Below, piece after piece: positions 28,062 to 36,980 of a stretch of 64,000 nt of DNA. The notes beneath the pieces are model-generated. The model did not search any database, was not told the origin of the DNA, and saw nothing but the letters and a program-made list of their open reading frames with translations. Positions within the stretch are counted from its first letter, which is position 1; each line of letters starts with the position of its first letter. A program made the position numbers and the translations under genes. The DNA comes from Janthinobacterium psychrotolerans (lineage in GTDB: Bacteria; Pseudomonadota; Gammaproteobacteria; Burkholderiales; Burkholderiaceae_D): positions 62,001 to 126,000 of the forward strand of contig NZ_LOCQ01000052.1 of NCBI RefSeq assembly GCF_001677885.1. Reading direction: 5' to 3'.

Positions 28062-28721
28062 TTAATCCTTCTTTGGACGGCCGGTTTTCAGCTGTGGCAG
28101 GCCGGCCAGCACGTTTTGCAGGGTGGCCAGGTCGATCTGGCTGATCAGGGCCACGCCGATGCGCAGCAATTCGCTTTTCTTGATCTCGAAGCCGGCTTTC
28201 AGGCAGGCTTTTTTCACCTGACCCAGCACTTCATATTCGGCTTCCGGCATGGTGAAGCTGTCGCGCACCAGCTTGGGCTTGCGGGCTTTTTCCTTGGCCA
28301 CGGCGGCGGCCTTGGCCGCTGGCGCTTTTTTCGCGGCCGCTGGCTTGGCAGCCGGCTTCGCCGCGGCTTTGGCAGCAGGTTTTGCGGCTGGCTTGGCCGC
28401 AGCCTTGGCGACCGGTTTCGTGGCGACCGGGGCTGGCTTGACAGCGGCTTTCACGGCTGGCTTGGCAGCGGCTGCGGCCTTGGCCACGGCAGGCTTGGCG
28501 GCAGGCTTGGCAGCTGCGGCCGCGGCTGCGGGGGCTGGAGCAGCCGCCGGCTTGGCCGCAGACCTGGCGCGCGGCTTGGCCGGCGCTTTGGCTGCTGGCG
28601 TGGCTGGCGTGGCGCTTGCTGGCGCGGCGTCAACGGCGGCTGCCGCCTTGATCGATTCGCTGGTGGGAAACATCGAAGCGGGAGCGGCGACGGGTTTTTT
28701 TACTGGCGCGGTTTTGGTCAT
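28062..28721 (-). CDS. Histone-H1-like Ala/Lys/Pro-rich protein with C-terminal RHH-like domain
   Basis: 219 residues. Residues 1 to about 150 are low-complexity Ala, Lys and Pro in AAKPAAKPA-type repeats, as in eukaryotic H1 tails and bacterial AlgP/PhaF-type proteins. The last 70 residues are ordered: RDSFTMPEAEYEVLGQV could be a strand and helix, and KKSELLRIGVALI a second helix, the layout of a ribbon-helix-helix DNA-binding domain. It is downstream of ppx by 91 bp on the same strand. The AT-rich gap with TATATT suggests its own promoter. A nucleoid- or granule-associated role is inferred. Confidence 0.72.
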   Translation of the reverse strand: MTKTAPVKKPVAAPASMFPTSESIKAAAAVDAAPASATPATPAAKAPAKPRARSAAKPAAAPAPAAAAAAAKPAAKPAVAKAAAAAKPAVKAAVKPAPVATKPVAKAAAKPAAKPAAKAAAKPAAKPAAAKKAPAAKAAAVAKEKARKPKLVRDSFTMPEAEYEVLGQVKKACLKAGFEIKKSELLRIGVALISQIDLATLQNVLAGLPQLKTGRPKKD

Positions 28722-28812
28722 GAGTCATCCAATCAAGTAAATAATATAAACAATATATACGGTTTTTAAAAATTTTGCTCGTGAAAAAAATTTGTGACAG
28801 TCGCGCAAGCGC

Positions 28813-30270
28813 TCAGGCACTGGCGCGTATGGTGAAATCGACGCCCACTTCATCCCAGAATTCCTGCTCTTTTTCGATCCAGAACGACACCGTCGGATGA
28901 TGCGCCACCCAGCCGCGCTTGATATCGAGGTCGATGCGGTGCTTCATGCGCAAACGCAGTTCGCTGAAATCGGCTTCGATGCGCGCGTGCATCAGCAGGA
29001 TTGACAAGCGCAGCGCCAGCACCGCCTTGGCAAAGTCGGCATCGGCCAGCACGTCGTCGATCTTGCGCAGGTTGCCCTTCTGCGCCAGGATCAGCCGGCT
29101 CATGGTCTTCTGCTCGCGCGTGGTAAAACCGGGCAGGTCGGCGTTTTCAATGATGTAGGCCGCATGCTTGTGGTAGCCGGTCTGAGACACCACCATGCCC
29201 GTCTCGTGCAGCAGGCTGGCCCAGCGCAGCGGCTTGACCAGCGCTTCGGAAGTCGGTTTCAATTGCGCGTACAGGGCCTGCGCCTGCTCGGCCACGCGCT
29301 GCGCGCGGCGCTGGTCGACATGGAATTTTTCCATGCAGGCCTGCACCGACTGCTCGCGCCGGTCGCGCTTGGTCGAGCGCAGGAACAGGTCCCACATCAC
29401 GCCCATGCGCAGGCCGGCCTCGATCGGCGTCATGGACGGTATCGCCAGTTCGCGGAACAGGCCGATCAGGATCGCCAGGCCGCCGACGATGGTGCCGGCA
29501 CGGTCGGGCCGCAAGCCGGGCAGGTCGATCTTGCTGGTGTGACCCAGTTCGATGAAGCGGCGCGCCAGCGCATCCAGGCTGGGCGCCGTCAACAGGCCGT
29601 CGCCCAGCTTGTTGCGGGCGATGATGTCGGCTATCGTGCGGATGGTGCCGGAAGAACCATAGGCGCTCTTCCAGTGCTGCGGCATGTACGGCGGCGCGCC
29701 ATCCTCGAAATGGCTGCGCGCCGATAGTATCGCCGCCTCGAACGACGGCGCGTCGATGCGCCCGCCGATAAAGAACGACAGGCTCTGCTTGACCGTGCCG
29801 AGGCTGAACGATTCGACCCGCTCCACATCCTGGCCACGGCCCAGTATCAGCTCGGTCGAGCCGCCGCCGATATCCATCACCAGGCGCCGCTCGCCGGGAA
29901 TCGCCAGCGAATTGGCCACCCCCATGTAGATCAGCCGCCCTTCTTCCTCGCCCGAAATGATCTCGATCGGGTAGCCGATGGCCTCTTCGGCCAGCGGCAG
30001 GAACACGGCGCCGTTGCGCGCCACGCGCATGGCCGAGGTGGCCACCACGCGCACGGCGTCGAGCTGATAGGTGCCGAGCACGGCGCGAAAGCGCTGCAGG
30101 CACGCCAGCGCGCCCTGCATGGCCACCTCGGTCAGGTCGCCATGGGCGTCCAGGCCGGCCGCCAGGCGGATCGGGTCGCGCACGCTCTTGATGACGCGGA
30201 TGGTGTCGCCATCGTGCTTGCCGACGTGTAAACGAAAACTGTTGGACCCCAGGTCCACCGCTGCATACAT
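28813..30270 (-). CDS. ppx: Exopolyphosphatase (Ppx/GppA family)
   Basis: 485 residues from the ATG at 30270, which has AGAGG 6 nt upstream. Ppx removes terminal phosphates from polyphosphate; GppA relatives also hydrolyse pppGpp. The ASKHA fold shows as AAVDLGSNSFRLHV at the start, the phosphate loop SGEEEGRLIY and the adenosine-type motif VMDIGGGSTELILG. The C-terminal half is an HD-like helical domain (LLHETGMVVS), as in full-length Ppx. ppk is not adjacent. A three-repeat Pho box lies upstream, arguing for PhoB control and the polyphosphate role. Confidence 0.93.
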   Translation of the reverse strand: MYAAVDLGSNSFRLHVGKHDGDTIRVIKSVRDPIRLAAGLDAHGDLTEVAMQGALACLQRFRAVLGTYQLDAVRVVATSAMRVARNGAVFLPLAEEAIGYPIEIISGEEEGRLIYMGVANSLAIPGERRLVMDIGGGSTELILGRGQDVERVESFSLGTVKQSLSFFIGGRIDAPSFEAAILSARSHFEDGAPPYMPQHWKSAYGSSGTIRTIADIIARNKLGDGLLTAPSLDALARRFIELGHTSKIDLPGLRPDRAGTIVGGLAILIGLFRELAIPSMTPIEAGLRMGVMWDLFLRSTKRDRREQSVQACMEKFHVDQRRAQRVAEQAQALYAQLKPTSEALVKPLRWASLLHETGMVVSQTGYHKHAAYIIENADLPGFTTREQKTMSRLILAQKGNLRKIDDVLADADFAKAVLALRLSILLMHARIEADFSELRLRMKHRIDLDIKRGWVAHHPTVSFWIEKEQEFWDEVGVDFTIRASA

Positions 30271-30385
30271 ACTGGCCTCTTGTCTGGTCACTGCCCTGCC
30301 GGCTGGCCCGCAACAGGCTGGCAGGCAGGGAAATTATATAAATCATTTAAACGATTTAAAAATCCTACCACACTACCGCCATGAT

Positions 30386-30414
30386 ATGACAGGGGCATGA
30401 CAGGATCGTGACAG
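30386..30414 (-). promoter_or_regulatory. Pho box with three direct repeats upstream of ppx
   Basis: On the minus strand the heptamers CTGTCAC, CTGTCAT and CTGTCAT occur at 30408-30414, 30397-30403 and 30386-30392, exactly 11 bp apart. This is the PhoB-dimer arrangement (7-bp repeat, 4-bp spacer) extended by one unit. Possible -10 elements downstream are TAGTGT or TAGGAT; a perfect TATAAT (30333-30338) is farther away. ppx is the only gene reading away from it. Confidence 0.8.
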
Positions 30415-30428
30415 CCAGCGGCGCGTTT

Positions 30429-31511
30429 TTACGGCACGATGGTAGTGAACAGGTAGACCGCGAAGATCACCAGGTGCACCGTGCCCTGCATCACCGTGGT
30501 GCGCCCCGTGCCCAGCGACAGGGTGGCCACCATCAGCGACAGCAGCAGCAGCACGGTCGACTTGATGTCCAGCCCCAGGGTGATCGTCAGGCCGGTCGCC
30601 AGCGACACCACCACCACCGCCGGTATCGTCAGGCCGATGCTGGCCAGGGCCGAGCCGAGCGCCAGGTTCAAACTGGTCTGCAGGCGATTGGCGCGCGCGG
30701 CGCGCACCGCCGCCAGGCCTTCGGGCAGCAGCACGATGGCGGCGATCACGATGCCGACCAGGGTTTTCGGCGCGCCCATGGCGGCAATCGCCGTCTCCAG
30801 CGCCGGTGCCAGCGACTTGGCCAGCAGCACCACGGCGCCCAGGCACACCAGCAGCGCCACGGCGCTGATCCAGGCGACCTTCGGCGTGGGCGGCTCGGCA
30901 TGCACTTCTTCGTCGCCGACGGCTTCCCTGGGCAGGAAGTAATCGCGGTGGCGCACCGTCTGCACCAGCACGAACGTGCCGTACAACACCAGCGAAATGA
31001 CGGCAATGAAGATCAGCTGGCTCGAATTGTAGTACGGCCCGGCCGCGCTCGACGTATAGTTCGGCAGCACCAGGGTCAATATCGCGATCGCCGCGAGGGT
31101 AGCCAGCGACGCGCTCACGCCCAGGAGGCCAAAGGTCTGCTCCCTGTGGCGGCCGGCGCCCAGCAGCAGGCAGATGCCGACGATGCCGTTCAGGATGATC
31201 ATGATGGCGGCAAATACCGTGTCGCGCGCCAGGCCCGTCGTTTCGGGTCCGCCGGCCAGCATCAGCGAGACGATCAGCGCCACCTCGATCAGGGTCACGG
31301 CCAGCGCCAGCACCAGGGTGCCGTACGGTTCGCCGATGCGGTGCGCCACCACTTCGGCGTGATAGACGGCGGCCAGCACGCTGGCGATCAGGCCGAGCAC
31401 CAGCAGGATCTGGTAGGCGCCGCCGAAGCCGAAACTGGCGCCGCCCAGGAGCAGCCAGCCCGCGATCGGGGCGGCCAATGGCCATACAGGCAGGGAAGTG
31501 GGACTTTTCAT
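30429..31511 (-). CDS. chaA: Calcium/proton (sodium/proton) antiporter ChaA-like
   Basis: 360 residues with about ten hydrophobic helices. The two inverted cation-exchanger repeats are visible: GEPYGTLVLALAVTLIEVALIVS near the N-terminus with its acidic membrane Glu, and VLLPEGLAAVRAARANRLQTSLNLALGSALASIGLTIPAV in the C-terminal half. An acidic cytoplasmic loop (EAVGDEEVHAEPP) separates the halves. ChaA relatives exchange Ca2+, Na+ or K+ for protons across the inner membrane. It is upstream of ppx on the same strand, but the Pho box between them suggests separate control. Confidence 0.88.
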   Translation of the reverse strand: MKSPTSLPVWPLAAPIAGWLLLGGASFGFGGAYQILLVLGLIASVLAAVYHAEVVAHRIGEPYGTLVLALAVTLIEVALIVSLMLAGGPETTGLARDTVFAAIMIILNGIVGICLLLGAGRHREQTFGLLGVSASLATLAAIAILTLVLPNYTSSAAGPYYNSSQLIFIAVISLVLYGTFVLVQTVRHRDYFLPREAVGDEEVHAEPPTPKVAWISAVALLVCLGAVVLLAKSLAPALETAIAAMGAPKTLVGIVIAAIVLLPEGLAAVRAARANRLQTSLNLALGSALASIGLTIPAVVVVSLATGLTITLGLDIKSTVLLLLSLMVATLSLGTGRTTVMQGTVHLVIFAVYLFTTIVP

Positions 31512-31598
31512 GGATAGGCCTGGCAAGAGTGGAAAATGAATGCAAAAGACAATGTCTTTCGCATCATAACTTGCTTGGCTTAAATATAAGTTAGACGA

Positions 31599-32750
31599 TC
31601 AAAGGTCCAGTGCGGCGCTCTCCGGTGCCGCCATCACCCGGTTGCGCCCTGCTTCCTTGGCCGCCTGCAGCGCCTCGTCGGCGCGCTTGAACAGGGCCAC
31701 CGTGCTGTCTTCCGCGCGGATGGTGGTCACGCCCATGCTGGCCGTCAGGCTGAGCACGGCTTTTTCCGTCTTGACAGGCAAGGCGGCGACGGCGGCACGG
31801 ATGCGTTCGGCCACCATCAGCGCGTCCGCCAGGCTGGTGCGGGGCAGCTGGATGGCGAATTCGGCGCCGCCCAGGCGCCCCATCAGGTCGCTGTCGCGCA
31901 GCTGCTGGCGACAGACGTCGACCACGCTTTTCAACACCGCGTCGCCGACCGGATGGCCGTAGCTGTCGTTGACGCGCTTGAAGTCGTCGAGGTTGAGCAC
32001 CACCAGCGCGGTGGGCAGGCCGGGCCGGCGCGCCAGCGCCATCCACGGCGCCAGTGCCTGGTAAAATCCGCGCCGGTTCGGCACGCCGGTGGCAGGATCG
32101 ACCACTTCCAGGCGCGCCAGTTCGCCGCCGAGTTTTTCACGCGACAGCAGCAGGTAGCCGAAGGCGTTGGTCAGCATCATCAGGTACAGCGCGCCGAAGC
32201 CGGCCAGCTGCATCCGTTCCGCATCGAATTCGGGCACGAAGGCGGCCAGCACGCCGCGCGCGGCGATCAGCAGCGACAGCACACCCATGGCGACGGCCAG
32301 GAAGCGGCGCAGCATGCTCGCCTCGCGCCACTGCAGCGACAGGGCGGCCACGCCGGACAGGAAAAAGCCGGCCACGATCAGCGAGCCGCCGGCGCTGCGC
32401 AGCAGCGGCGCCACCTCGAACAGGTAGCACAGCGCGAACAGCGCCAGCGCCACGCCCAGCGCCGGCAGCAACCGCCGGCGCCAGCCGCTCTTGCCGGCCG
32501 CCTGCCACAGGGCGCCGGCGTCGAGCGCCATGCCGGCGAACAGCAGGCTGTTGCCGAGCAAAATCGACAGGAAATCGGGCACCACGCCGCGCAGGTACAG
32601 CAGACACCAGGCGATGGCCTGGCACTGCTTGGCCAGCGCCCAGGTCGACATGGCAAACGATTTCTTGCGCTCGTATTCGAAGAAGAACAGCGCCGCGCAC
32701 AGGCTCAGGTTGCCCAGCGCCAGCGCCAGGACCAGGGTCTTGATATCCAT
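31599..32750 (-). CDS. Membrane protein with degenerate GGDEF domain
   Basis: 383 residues. About six membrane helices occupy residues 1-203. A GGDEF domain follows (about 215-375). The signature reads GGAEF at 294-298 rather than GG(D/E)EF, and the first metal-ligand position of the usual DxDxFK reads N253-L-D-D-F-K. Two residues needed for GTP/metal catalysis are thus altered, so diguanylate cyclase activity is unlikely. It may bind GTP or a partner as a sensor. It is followed on the same strand by chaA after an 87-bp gap. Confidence 0.85.
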   Translation of the reverse strand: MDIKTLVLALALGNLSLCAALFFFEYERKKSFAMSTWALAKQCQAIAWCLLYLRGVVPDFLSILLGNSLLFAGMALDAGALWQAAGKSGWRRRLLPALGVALALFALCYLFEVAPLLRSAGGSLIVAGFFLSGVAALSLQWREASMLRRFLAVAMGVLSLLIAARGVLAAFVPEFDAERMQLAGFGALYLMMLTNAFGYLLLSREKLGGELARLEVVDPATGVPNRRGFYQALAPWMALARRPGLPTALVVLNLDDFKRVNDSYGHPVGDAVLKSVVDVCRQQLRDSDLMGRLGGAEFAIQLPRTSLADALMVAERIRAAVAALPVKTEKAVLSLTASMGVTTIRAEDSTVALFKRADEALQAAKEAGRNRVMAAPESAALDL

Positions 32751-32781
32751 GCTTCAGTCCAGCCCGCGCGCGCGCGCCAAT

Positions 32782-33057
32782 TCAGATCTCGTGTTCGACA
32801 TTGGTGCTGCCATCGCCCACCTTGCTGGCCCAGGCCTGCACGAAATAGTGTTTTTCATCCTCGGTCGGCGCGTCGTACCAGAACACGATCAGGGTGCCCT
32901 TGTGGTCGTGGATCTGCGCCACTTTTTCGATAAAGTGTGCGTTGCCGGCCTGGTCGGCCATGGCCGCCGCATAACCGTAGACGCGCGTCAGCCGTTCGAT
33001 ACGGTCGGGTTCGGTAAAACTGTTGGTGGCGGTGATGGTGGGGTGATCCAAAAACAT
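32782..33057 (-). CDS. Conserved small hypothetical protein
   Basis: 91 residues from the ATG at 33057, which has GGAGAC 4-6 nt upstream; an earlier ATG at 33069 is possible. I do not recognise the family. The sequence is soluble and acidic, with an N-terminal ERLTRVYGYAAAMADQ helix and a C-terminal HDHKGTLIVFWYDAPTEDEKHYFVQAWASKVGDG that looks like beta strands and a helix. No signal peptide. It lies 31 bp before the degenerate GGDEF gene on the same strand, so the two may be co-transcribed. Confidence 0.65.
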   Translation of the reverse strand: MFLDHPTITATNSFTEPDRIERLTRVYGYAAAMADQAGNAHFIEKVAQIHDHKGTLIVFWYDAPTEDEKHYFVQAWASKVGDGSTNVEHEI

Positions 33058-33205
33058 GCTTGTCTCCATGGTGCCCGATGGTGCGGCTGTGCGGCAGGAA
33101 CCGGAGCACCGCAGCCCTATGGGGATGATAAATCGGGTATGCTGTCGGCAGCTTATCAGATTTCTTTGATTGCAACAAAACCTGGCCTCTTCCATCCACT
33201 TGTCC

Positions 33206-33964
33206 ATGCCCCTCGACACCCAGGCCACCGACCACCCTCCCCGCGTGCATACCGATGGCGACCGGCGCCGGCTGGAATTTTGTCCCGGCATGATCCAGAG
33301 CGAAATGCTGCTGTCGCGCCCCGACCATTTGCTGCTGCGCTATGCGCGCGCCATGATGTGCTTTACCCTGTTCGTGCCGCGCCCGCGCCATATCCTGATG
33401 GTGGGACTGGGCGGCGGCTCGCTGCTCAAATTCTGCCACCGCTACCTGCCCGCGGCGCGCATCACGGTGCTCGAACTGCGCGCCGACGTGATCGCCCTGC
33501 GCGAGCAATTCATGGTGCCGCCCGACGATGCACGCTTGCGTATCATCGAGACCGATGCCGTCAGCTATATCCGCCGGCATCCTGGCAGCGCCGACGTGCT
33601 GCTGCTCGACGGCTTCGACGACAGCGGCCTGCCGCCGGCGCTGGGCAGCGCGCGCTTCTATGCCGACTGCCTGCGCGCGCTGGTGCCGGGCGGCGTGCTG
33701 GTGGCCAACCTGTTCAACTACGACCCGCACTACGCGGCCATGCTGGCGCGATTGATGCTGACGTTTCGCGGCCAGGTCTGCCACTTCGACGGCATTGCCG
33801 GCAACAACCGCATCATCTTCGCCGCCCGGCATGAAGCGTCGCAGCCCGGCCGCGCCGTACGCACGGTGGCGCTGGTACGCTGGCGCGCCCTGTTCGGGCT
33901 GGGTTTCCTGAACCGGCTGCTGCCAGGCTGGCAGCTGTGGCGCCTGCGGCGCCGGCGCCAGTAG
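33206..33964 (+). CDS. Spermidine-synthase-like methyltransferase-fold protein
   Basis: 252 residues. A Rossmann fold of the SpeE type shows as HILMVGLGGGSLLKF (glycine loop at 68-72), VLELRADVIALRE with the acidic end of strand 2, and VLLLDGFDDSGLPPAL where polyamine synthases keep their active-site DxxDP-like segment; here the aspartates are arranged differently. True SpeE has an N-terminal beta-sheet domain, which is short here. The C-terminus is strongly basic. It may use decarboxylated SAM, but could equally be a catalytically different homologue. Confidence 0.75.
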   Translation: MPLDTQATDHPPRVHTDGDRRRLEFCPGMIQSEMLLSRPDHLLLRYARAMMCFTLFVPRPRHILMVGLGGGSLLKFCHRYLPAARITVLELRADVIALREQFMVPPDDARLRIIETDAVSYIRRHPGSADVLLLDGFDDSGLPPALGSARFYADCLRALVPGGVLVANLFNYDPHYAAMLARLMLTFRGQVCHFDGIAGNNRIIFAARHEASQPGRAVRTVALVRWRALFGLGFLNRLLPGWQLWRLRRRRQ

Positions 33965-34103
33965 GAAGGCAGCGGATTGTTGTTGCATATTGGCACCGAG
34001 CCGGTGCAAAATCAGCACGCCAGACAGCGTTTATGACACACTACCGGCTCTGCCGGCCCGCTGTCTGCGTGGGCCATGGTTATCCTGAACGAGATCCCCT
34101 TTC

Positions 34104-36980
34104 ATGCTGCCTGGCCGCCTGCCCTATTCCATCTCCGCCGCGGCTGCGCTGACGTTTGCCTGCGGCCTGGCGGTGACCATCGTGCTGTTTGCCGCCATCA
34201 GCCAGCTCGAATACGACAAGATGAGTCTGAGCCTGCAACAGCGCGCCGGCGCGCGCGTGGCCGCCATCGAGCAGGGCCTGGACGACGCGGTCGAAGTGCT
34301 GACCACCACCAACCAGCTGTTTTCCGCCATCGTGCCCGTCACGCGCCAGCAATTCCACGATTTCACCACGCCGCTGCTGCAGCGCCACCCGTTTATCCAG
34401 GCCTTCAATTTCCACCGCCGCGTGCCGCATGCCGGGCGCGCCGCACTGGAGGCCGAATTGCGCACCATCGTGCCCGGCTACCGCATGCTTGAAATGCATG
34501 ACGGCGCCATGCTGCCGGCGCCGGAGCGCCCGACCTACCTGGTGGTCGACTACCTCGAACCGATGCAGGGCAACCTGCCCGCTTTCGGCCTGAACGTGCG
34601 GCCCGACGGCTTGCTGGCCGGCGCCCTCGAGCAGGCCGTGACGGGCAACCTGACGGTGGCGACCAGCCTGCTGAAGCTGGCGCAGGGGCAGGGGCAGGAA
34701 AAAGGCTTCGTCATCCTGCGCCCCGTCTACCGTCACGGCGTGCCGCTCGATACACCCATGCAGCGCCGCGCGGCGGTGATCGGCGACACGGCGGCCGTCA
34801 TCCGCGCGCGCGAACTGGTGCAGAAAATCCTGTCCGGCGCCGAACTGCTCGACGACCCGCAGCTGGAAATCAGTGTCTACGCCGGTCCTGCCGCCGATGC
34901 GGCCACGCGCATCTTCCAGCACGGCGCGGTGGCCGAGGAAGACCTGGCCAGGGGCTGGCACAAACTGCCGCGCTGGCTGCACTTCGCCTATCACAGCCAC
35001 TATGACAGCGGCTTTGCCGCCGCCGGGCGCTCCTGGCACGTGCGCGTGGTGGCGCACCCGCGCCCCTTCCTCGCCGACCACCTGGGCTCCCTGTTTACAC
35101 TGGTCACGGGTCTCTTGTTCAGCCTGTTGACGGCGGCCTTCGTGCAATCGCTGACGCAGCGCTCGCGCCGCGTGCAGCTGCTGGTCGAACAGCGCACGGC
35201 CGACCTGAAACGCAGCAACGAGCTGCTCAGCGAAGATGTGCGCGCGCGCCAGCGCACCGAACGCGCGCTGCAGGAAAGCGAAAAGCGCTTTCGCCGCCTG
35301 CTGGCGCTGTCCTCGGACTGGTACTGGGAGCAGGACGCGAACTTCTGCTTCACGCATATCACCAGCGGTTTTGCCGACAAGTCGAACATGCCGCTCGAAC
35401 GCTTTATCGGCGCCACGCGCTGGGACCACAATCCCGAGATGCGCAATGCGCGCTGGGGCAAGCAGCATATTGCCACCCTGCAGGCCCACCTGCCCTTCTT
35501 CCACCTCGAATACGCGATGGAAGACCGCGACGGCAAGCTGCGCTGGTTCAGCATCAATGGCGAGCCGCTATTCGATGACCTGGGCGACTTCAAGGGCTAT
35601 CGCGGCACCGGTTCCGAGATCACCGAGCGCAAGCTGGCCGAACAGCAGATCCAGCATATCGCCCACCACGATGTGCTGACCGGCCTGCCCAACCGCGGCC
35701 TGCTGCGCGACCGGCTGGCGCAGGCGATGGCGCTGGCGCGCCGCAAGAACCGCGCGCTGTGGGTGCTGCTGATCGACCTGGACCGCTTCAAGTTCGTCAA
35801 CGACAGCCTCGGCCACAAGGCCGGCGACCTGCTGCTGAAAACCATCGCCGCCCGTCTGCAGGCGAGCTTGCGCGACAGCGATACCGTGGCGCGCCTGTCA
35901 GGCGACGAATTTGTCGCCATCCTGTGCGAGCAGCCCGGCGAAGTGCTGAGCCAGGCGGTGGTGCAGCGCATCATGGACGCCGTGGCGCAGCCGGTGTTGC
36001 TCGACGGAAAGGAGTTCTTTGTCACCTGCAGCATCGGCGTGGCCGTCTACGACATCGCGCGCTTCGACGCGCCCGGCGACGTGACGCTCAACGGCGAGAC
36101 GCAGAATCTGATCGAGCAGGCCGACATCGCCATGTACAGCGCCAAGAAACAGGGGCGCAACAGCATCAAGTTCTATACCAAGGCAATGAACCAGGCCACG
36201 CTGGAGCGGCTGCGCATCGAAACGGCGCTGCGCAACGCGCTCGAACGCGAGCAGTTCGTGCTGCACTACCAGCCGCAGCTGGACCTCGGCAGCGGGCGCA
36301 TCGTCGGCGTCGAAGCGTTGCTGCGCTGGCGCCACCCGGAACTGGGCATGGTCGCGCCGCACCGCTTTATCGCGCTGGCCGAAGACACCGGCCTGATCGT
36401 GCCGATCGGCGCCTGGGTAATGCGCCAGGCCTGCGCGCAGATGCAGGCCTGGCATGCGGCGGGCCTGGGTCCGCTGCGCCTGGCGGTGAACCTGTCGGCG
36501 CGCCAGTTCAATGAACCGAACCTGGTGGCCTCGATCGCCGAAGTGCTGGCCGAAACGGGCCTGGCGCCGGCCTGCCTGGAACTGGAACTGACGGAAAGCC
36601 TGTTCATGCACGACGTGGCGCTGGCGGTGAGCCAGCTGCACGACATGAAGGCGCTGGGGGTGCAGCTGTCGATCGACGATTTCGGCACCGGCTACTCCAG
36701 TTTCGCCTACCTGCGCACCTTCCCGATCGACGTGCTGAAAATCGACCGCAGCTTTGTCGGCGACGTCGCCAGCGATGCCGACGACGCGGCCATCGTGGTG
36801 TCGATCATCGCCCTGGCGCACAACCTGAAACTGCGCGTGGTAGCCGAAGGCGTGGAAACGGCGGAGCAGCTGGACTATCTGCGCCGCCACGGCTGCGACG
36901 AGGCGCAGGGCTTTTACTTCAGCCACCCGCTGCCGGCGCAGGAGGTGGAACTGCTGCTGCGCGGCGAAGCCGCAGGCTGA
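34104..36980 (+). CDS. CHASE-PAS-GGDEF-EAL signalling protein
   Basis: 958 residues. TM1 (about 9-31) and a second membrane helix (about 329-350) enclose a periplasmic CHASE-type sensor. A short coiled coil and a PAS domain (about 400-505) follow. The GGDEF domain has SGDEF at 599-603, with the metal-ligand pattern DLDRFK intact; the EAL domain has EALLRW at 737-742, plus TESLFM, IDDFGTGYSS and KIDRSFV. Both enzymatic halves look competent for c-di-GMP turnover, although the Ser in place of the first Gly may lower cyclase activity. Its last 62 bp overlap the convergent RND gene. Confidence 0.92.
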   Translation: MLPGRLPYSISAAAALTFACGLAVTIVLFAAISQLEYDKMSLSLQQRAGARVAAIEQGLDDAVEVLTTTNQLFSAIVPVTRQQFHDFTTPLLQRHPFIQAFNFHRRVPHAGRAALEAELRTIVPGYRMLEMHDGAMLPAPERPTYLVVDYLEPMQGNLPAFGLNVRPDGLLAGALEQAVTGNLTVATSLLKLAQGQGQEKGFVILRPVYRHGVPLDTPMQRRAAVIGDTAAVIRARELVQKILSGAELLDDPQLEISVYAGPAADAATRIFQHGAVAEEDLARGWHKLPRWLHFAYHSHYDSGFAAAGRSWHVRVVAHPRPFLADHLGSLFTLVTGLLFSLLTAAFVQSLTQRSRRVQLLVEQRTADLKRSNELLSEDVRARQRTERALQESEKRFRRLLALSSDWYWEQDANFCFTHITSGFADKSNMPLERFIGATRWDHNPEMRNARWGKQHIATLQAHLPFFHLEYAMEDRDGKLRWFSINGEPLFDDLGDFKGYRGTGSEITERKLAEQQIQHIAHHDVLTGLPNRGLLRDRLAQAMALARRKNRALWVLLIDLDRFKFVNDSLGHKAGDLLLKTIAARLQASLRDSDTVARLSGDEFVAILCEQPGEVLSQAVVQRIMDAVAQPVLLDGKEFFVTCSIGVAVYDIARFDAPGDVTLNGETQNLIEQADIAMYSAKKQGRNSIKFYTKAMNQATLERLRIETALRNALEREQFVLHYQPQLDLGSGRIVGVEALLRWRHPELGMVAPHRFIALAEDTGLIVPIGAWVMRQACAQMQAWHAAGLGPLRLAVNLSARQFNEPNLVASIAEVLAETGLAPACLELELTESLFMHDVALAVSQLHDMKALGVQLSIDDFGTGYSSFAYLRTFPIDVLKIDRSFVGDVASDADDAAIVVSIIALAHNLKLRVVAEGVETAEQLDYLRRHGCDEAQGFYFSHPLPAQEVELLLRGEAAG

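Noticed and set aside
28062-28721. Reading the repetitive AAKPA region as a tandem repeat or CRISPR-like array
   Set aside because: The repeats are irregular, in frame and protein-coding (Ala/Lys/Pro), without constant-length spacers.
32716-33057. Treating the 91-residue unknown gene as a fused N-terminus of the GGDEF gene
   Set aside because: A stop codon and a 31-bp gap separate them, and the downstream ATG opens a proper membrane segment.
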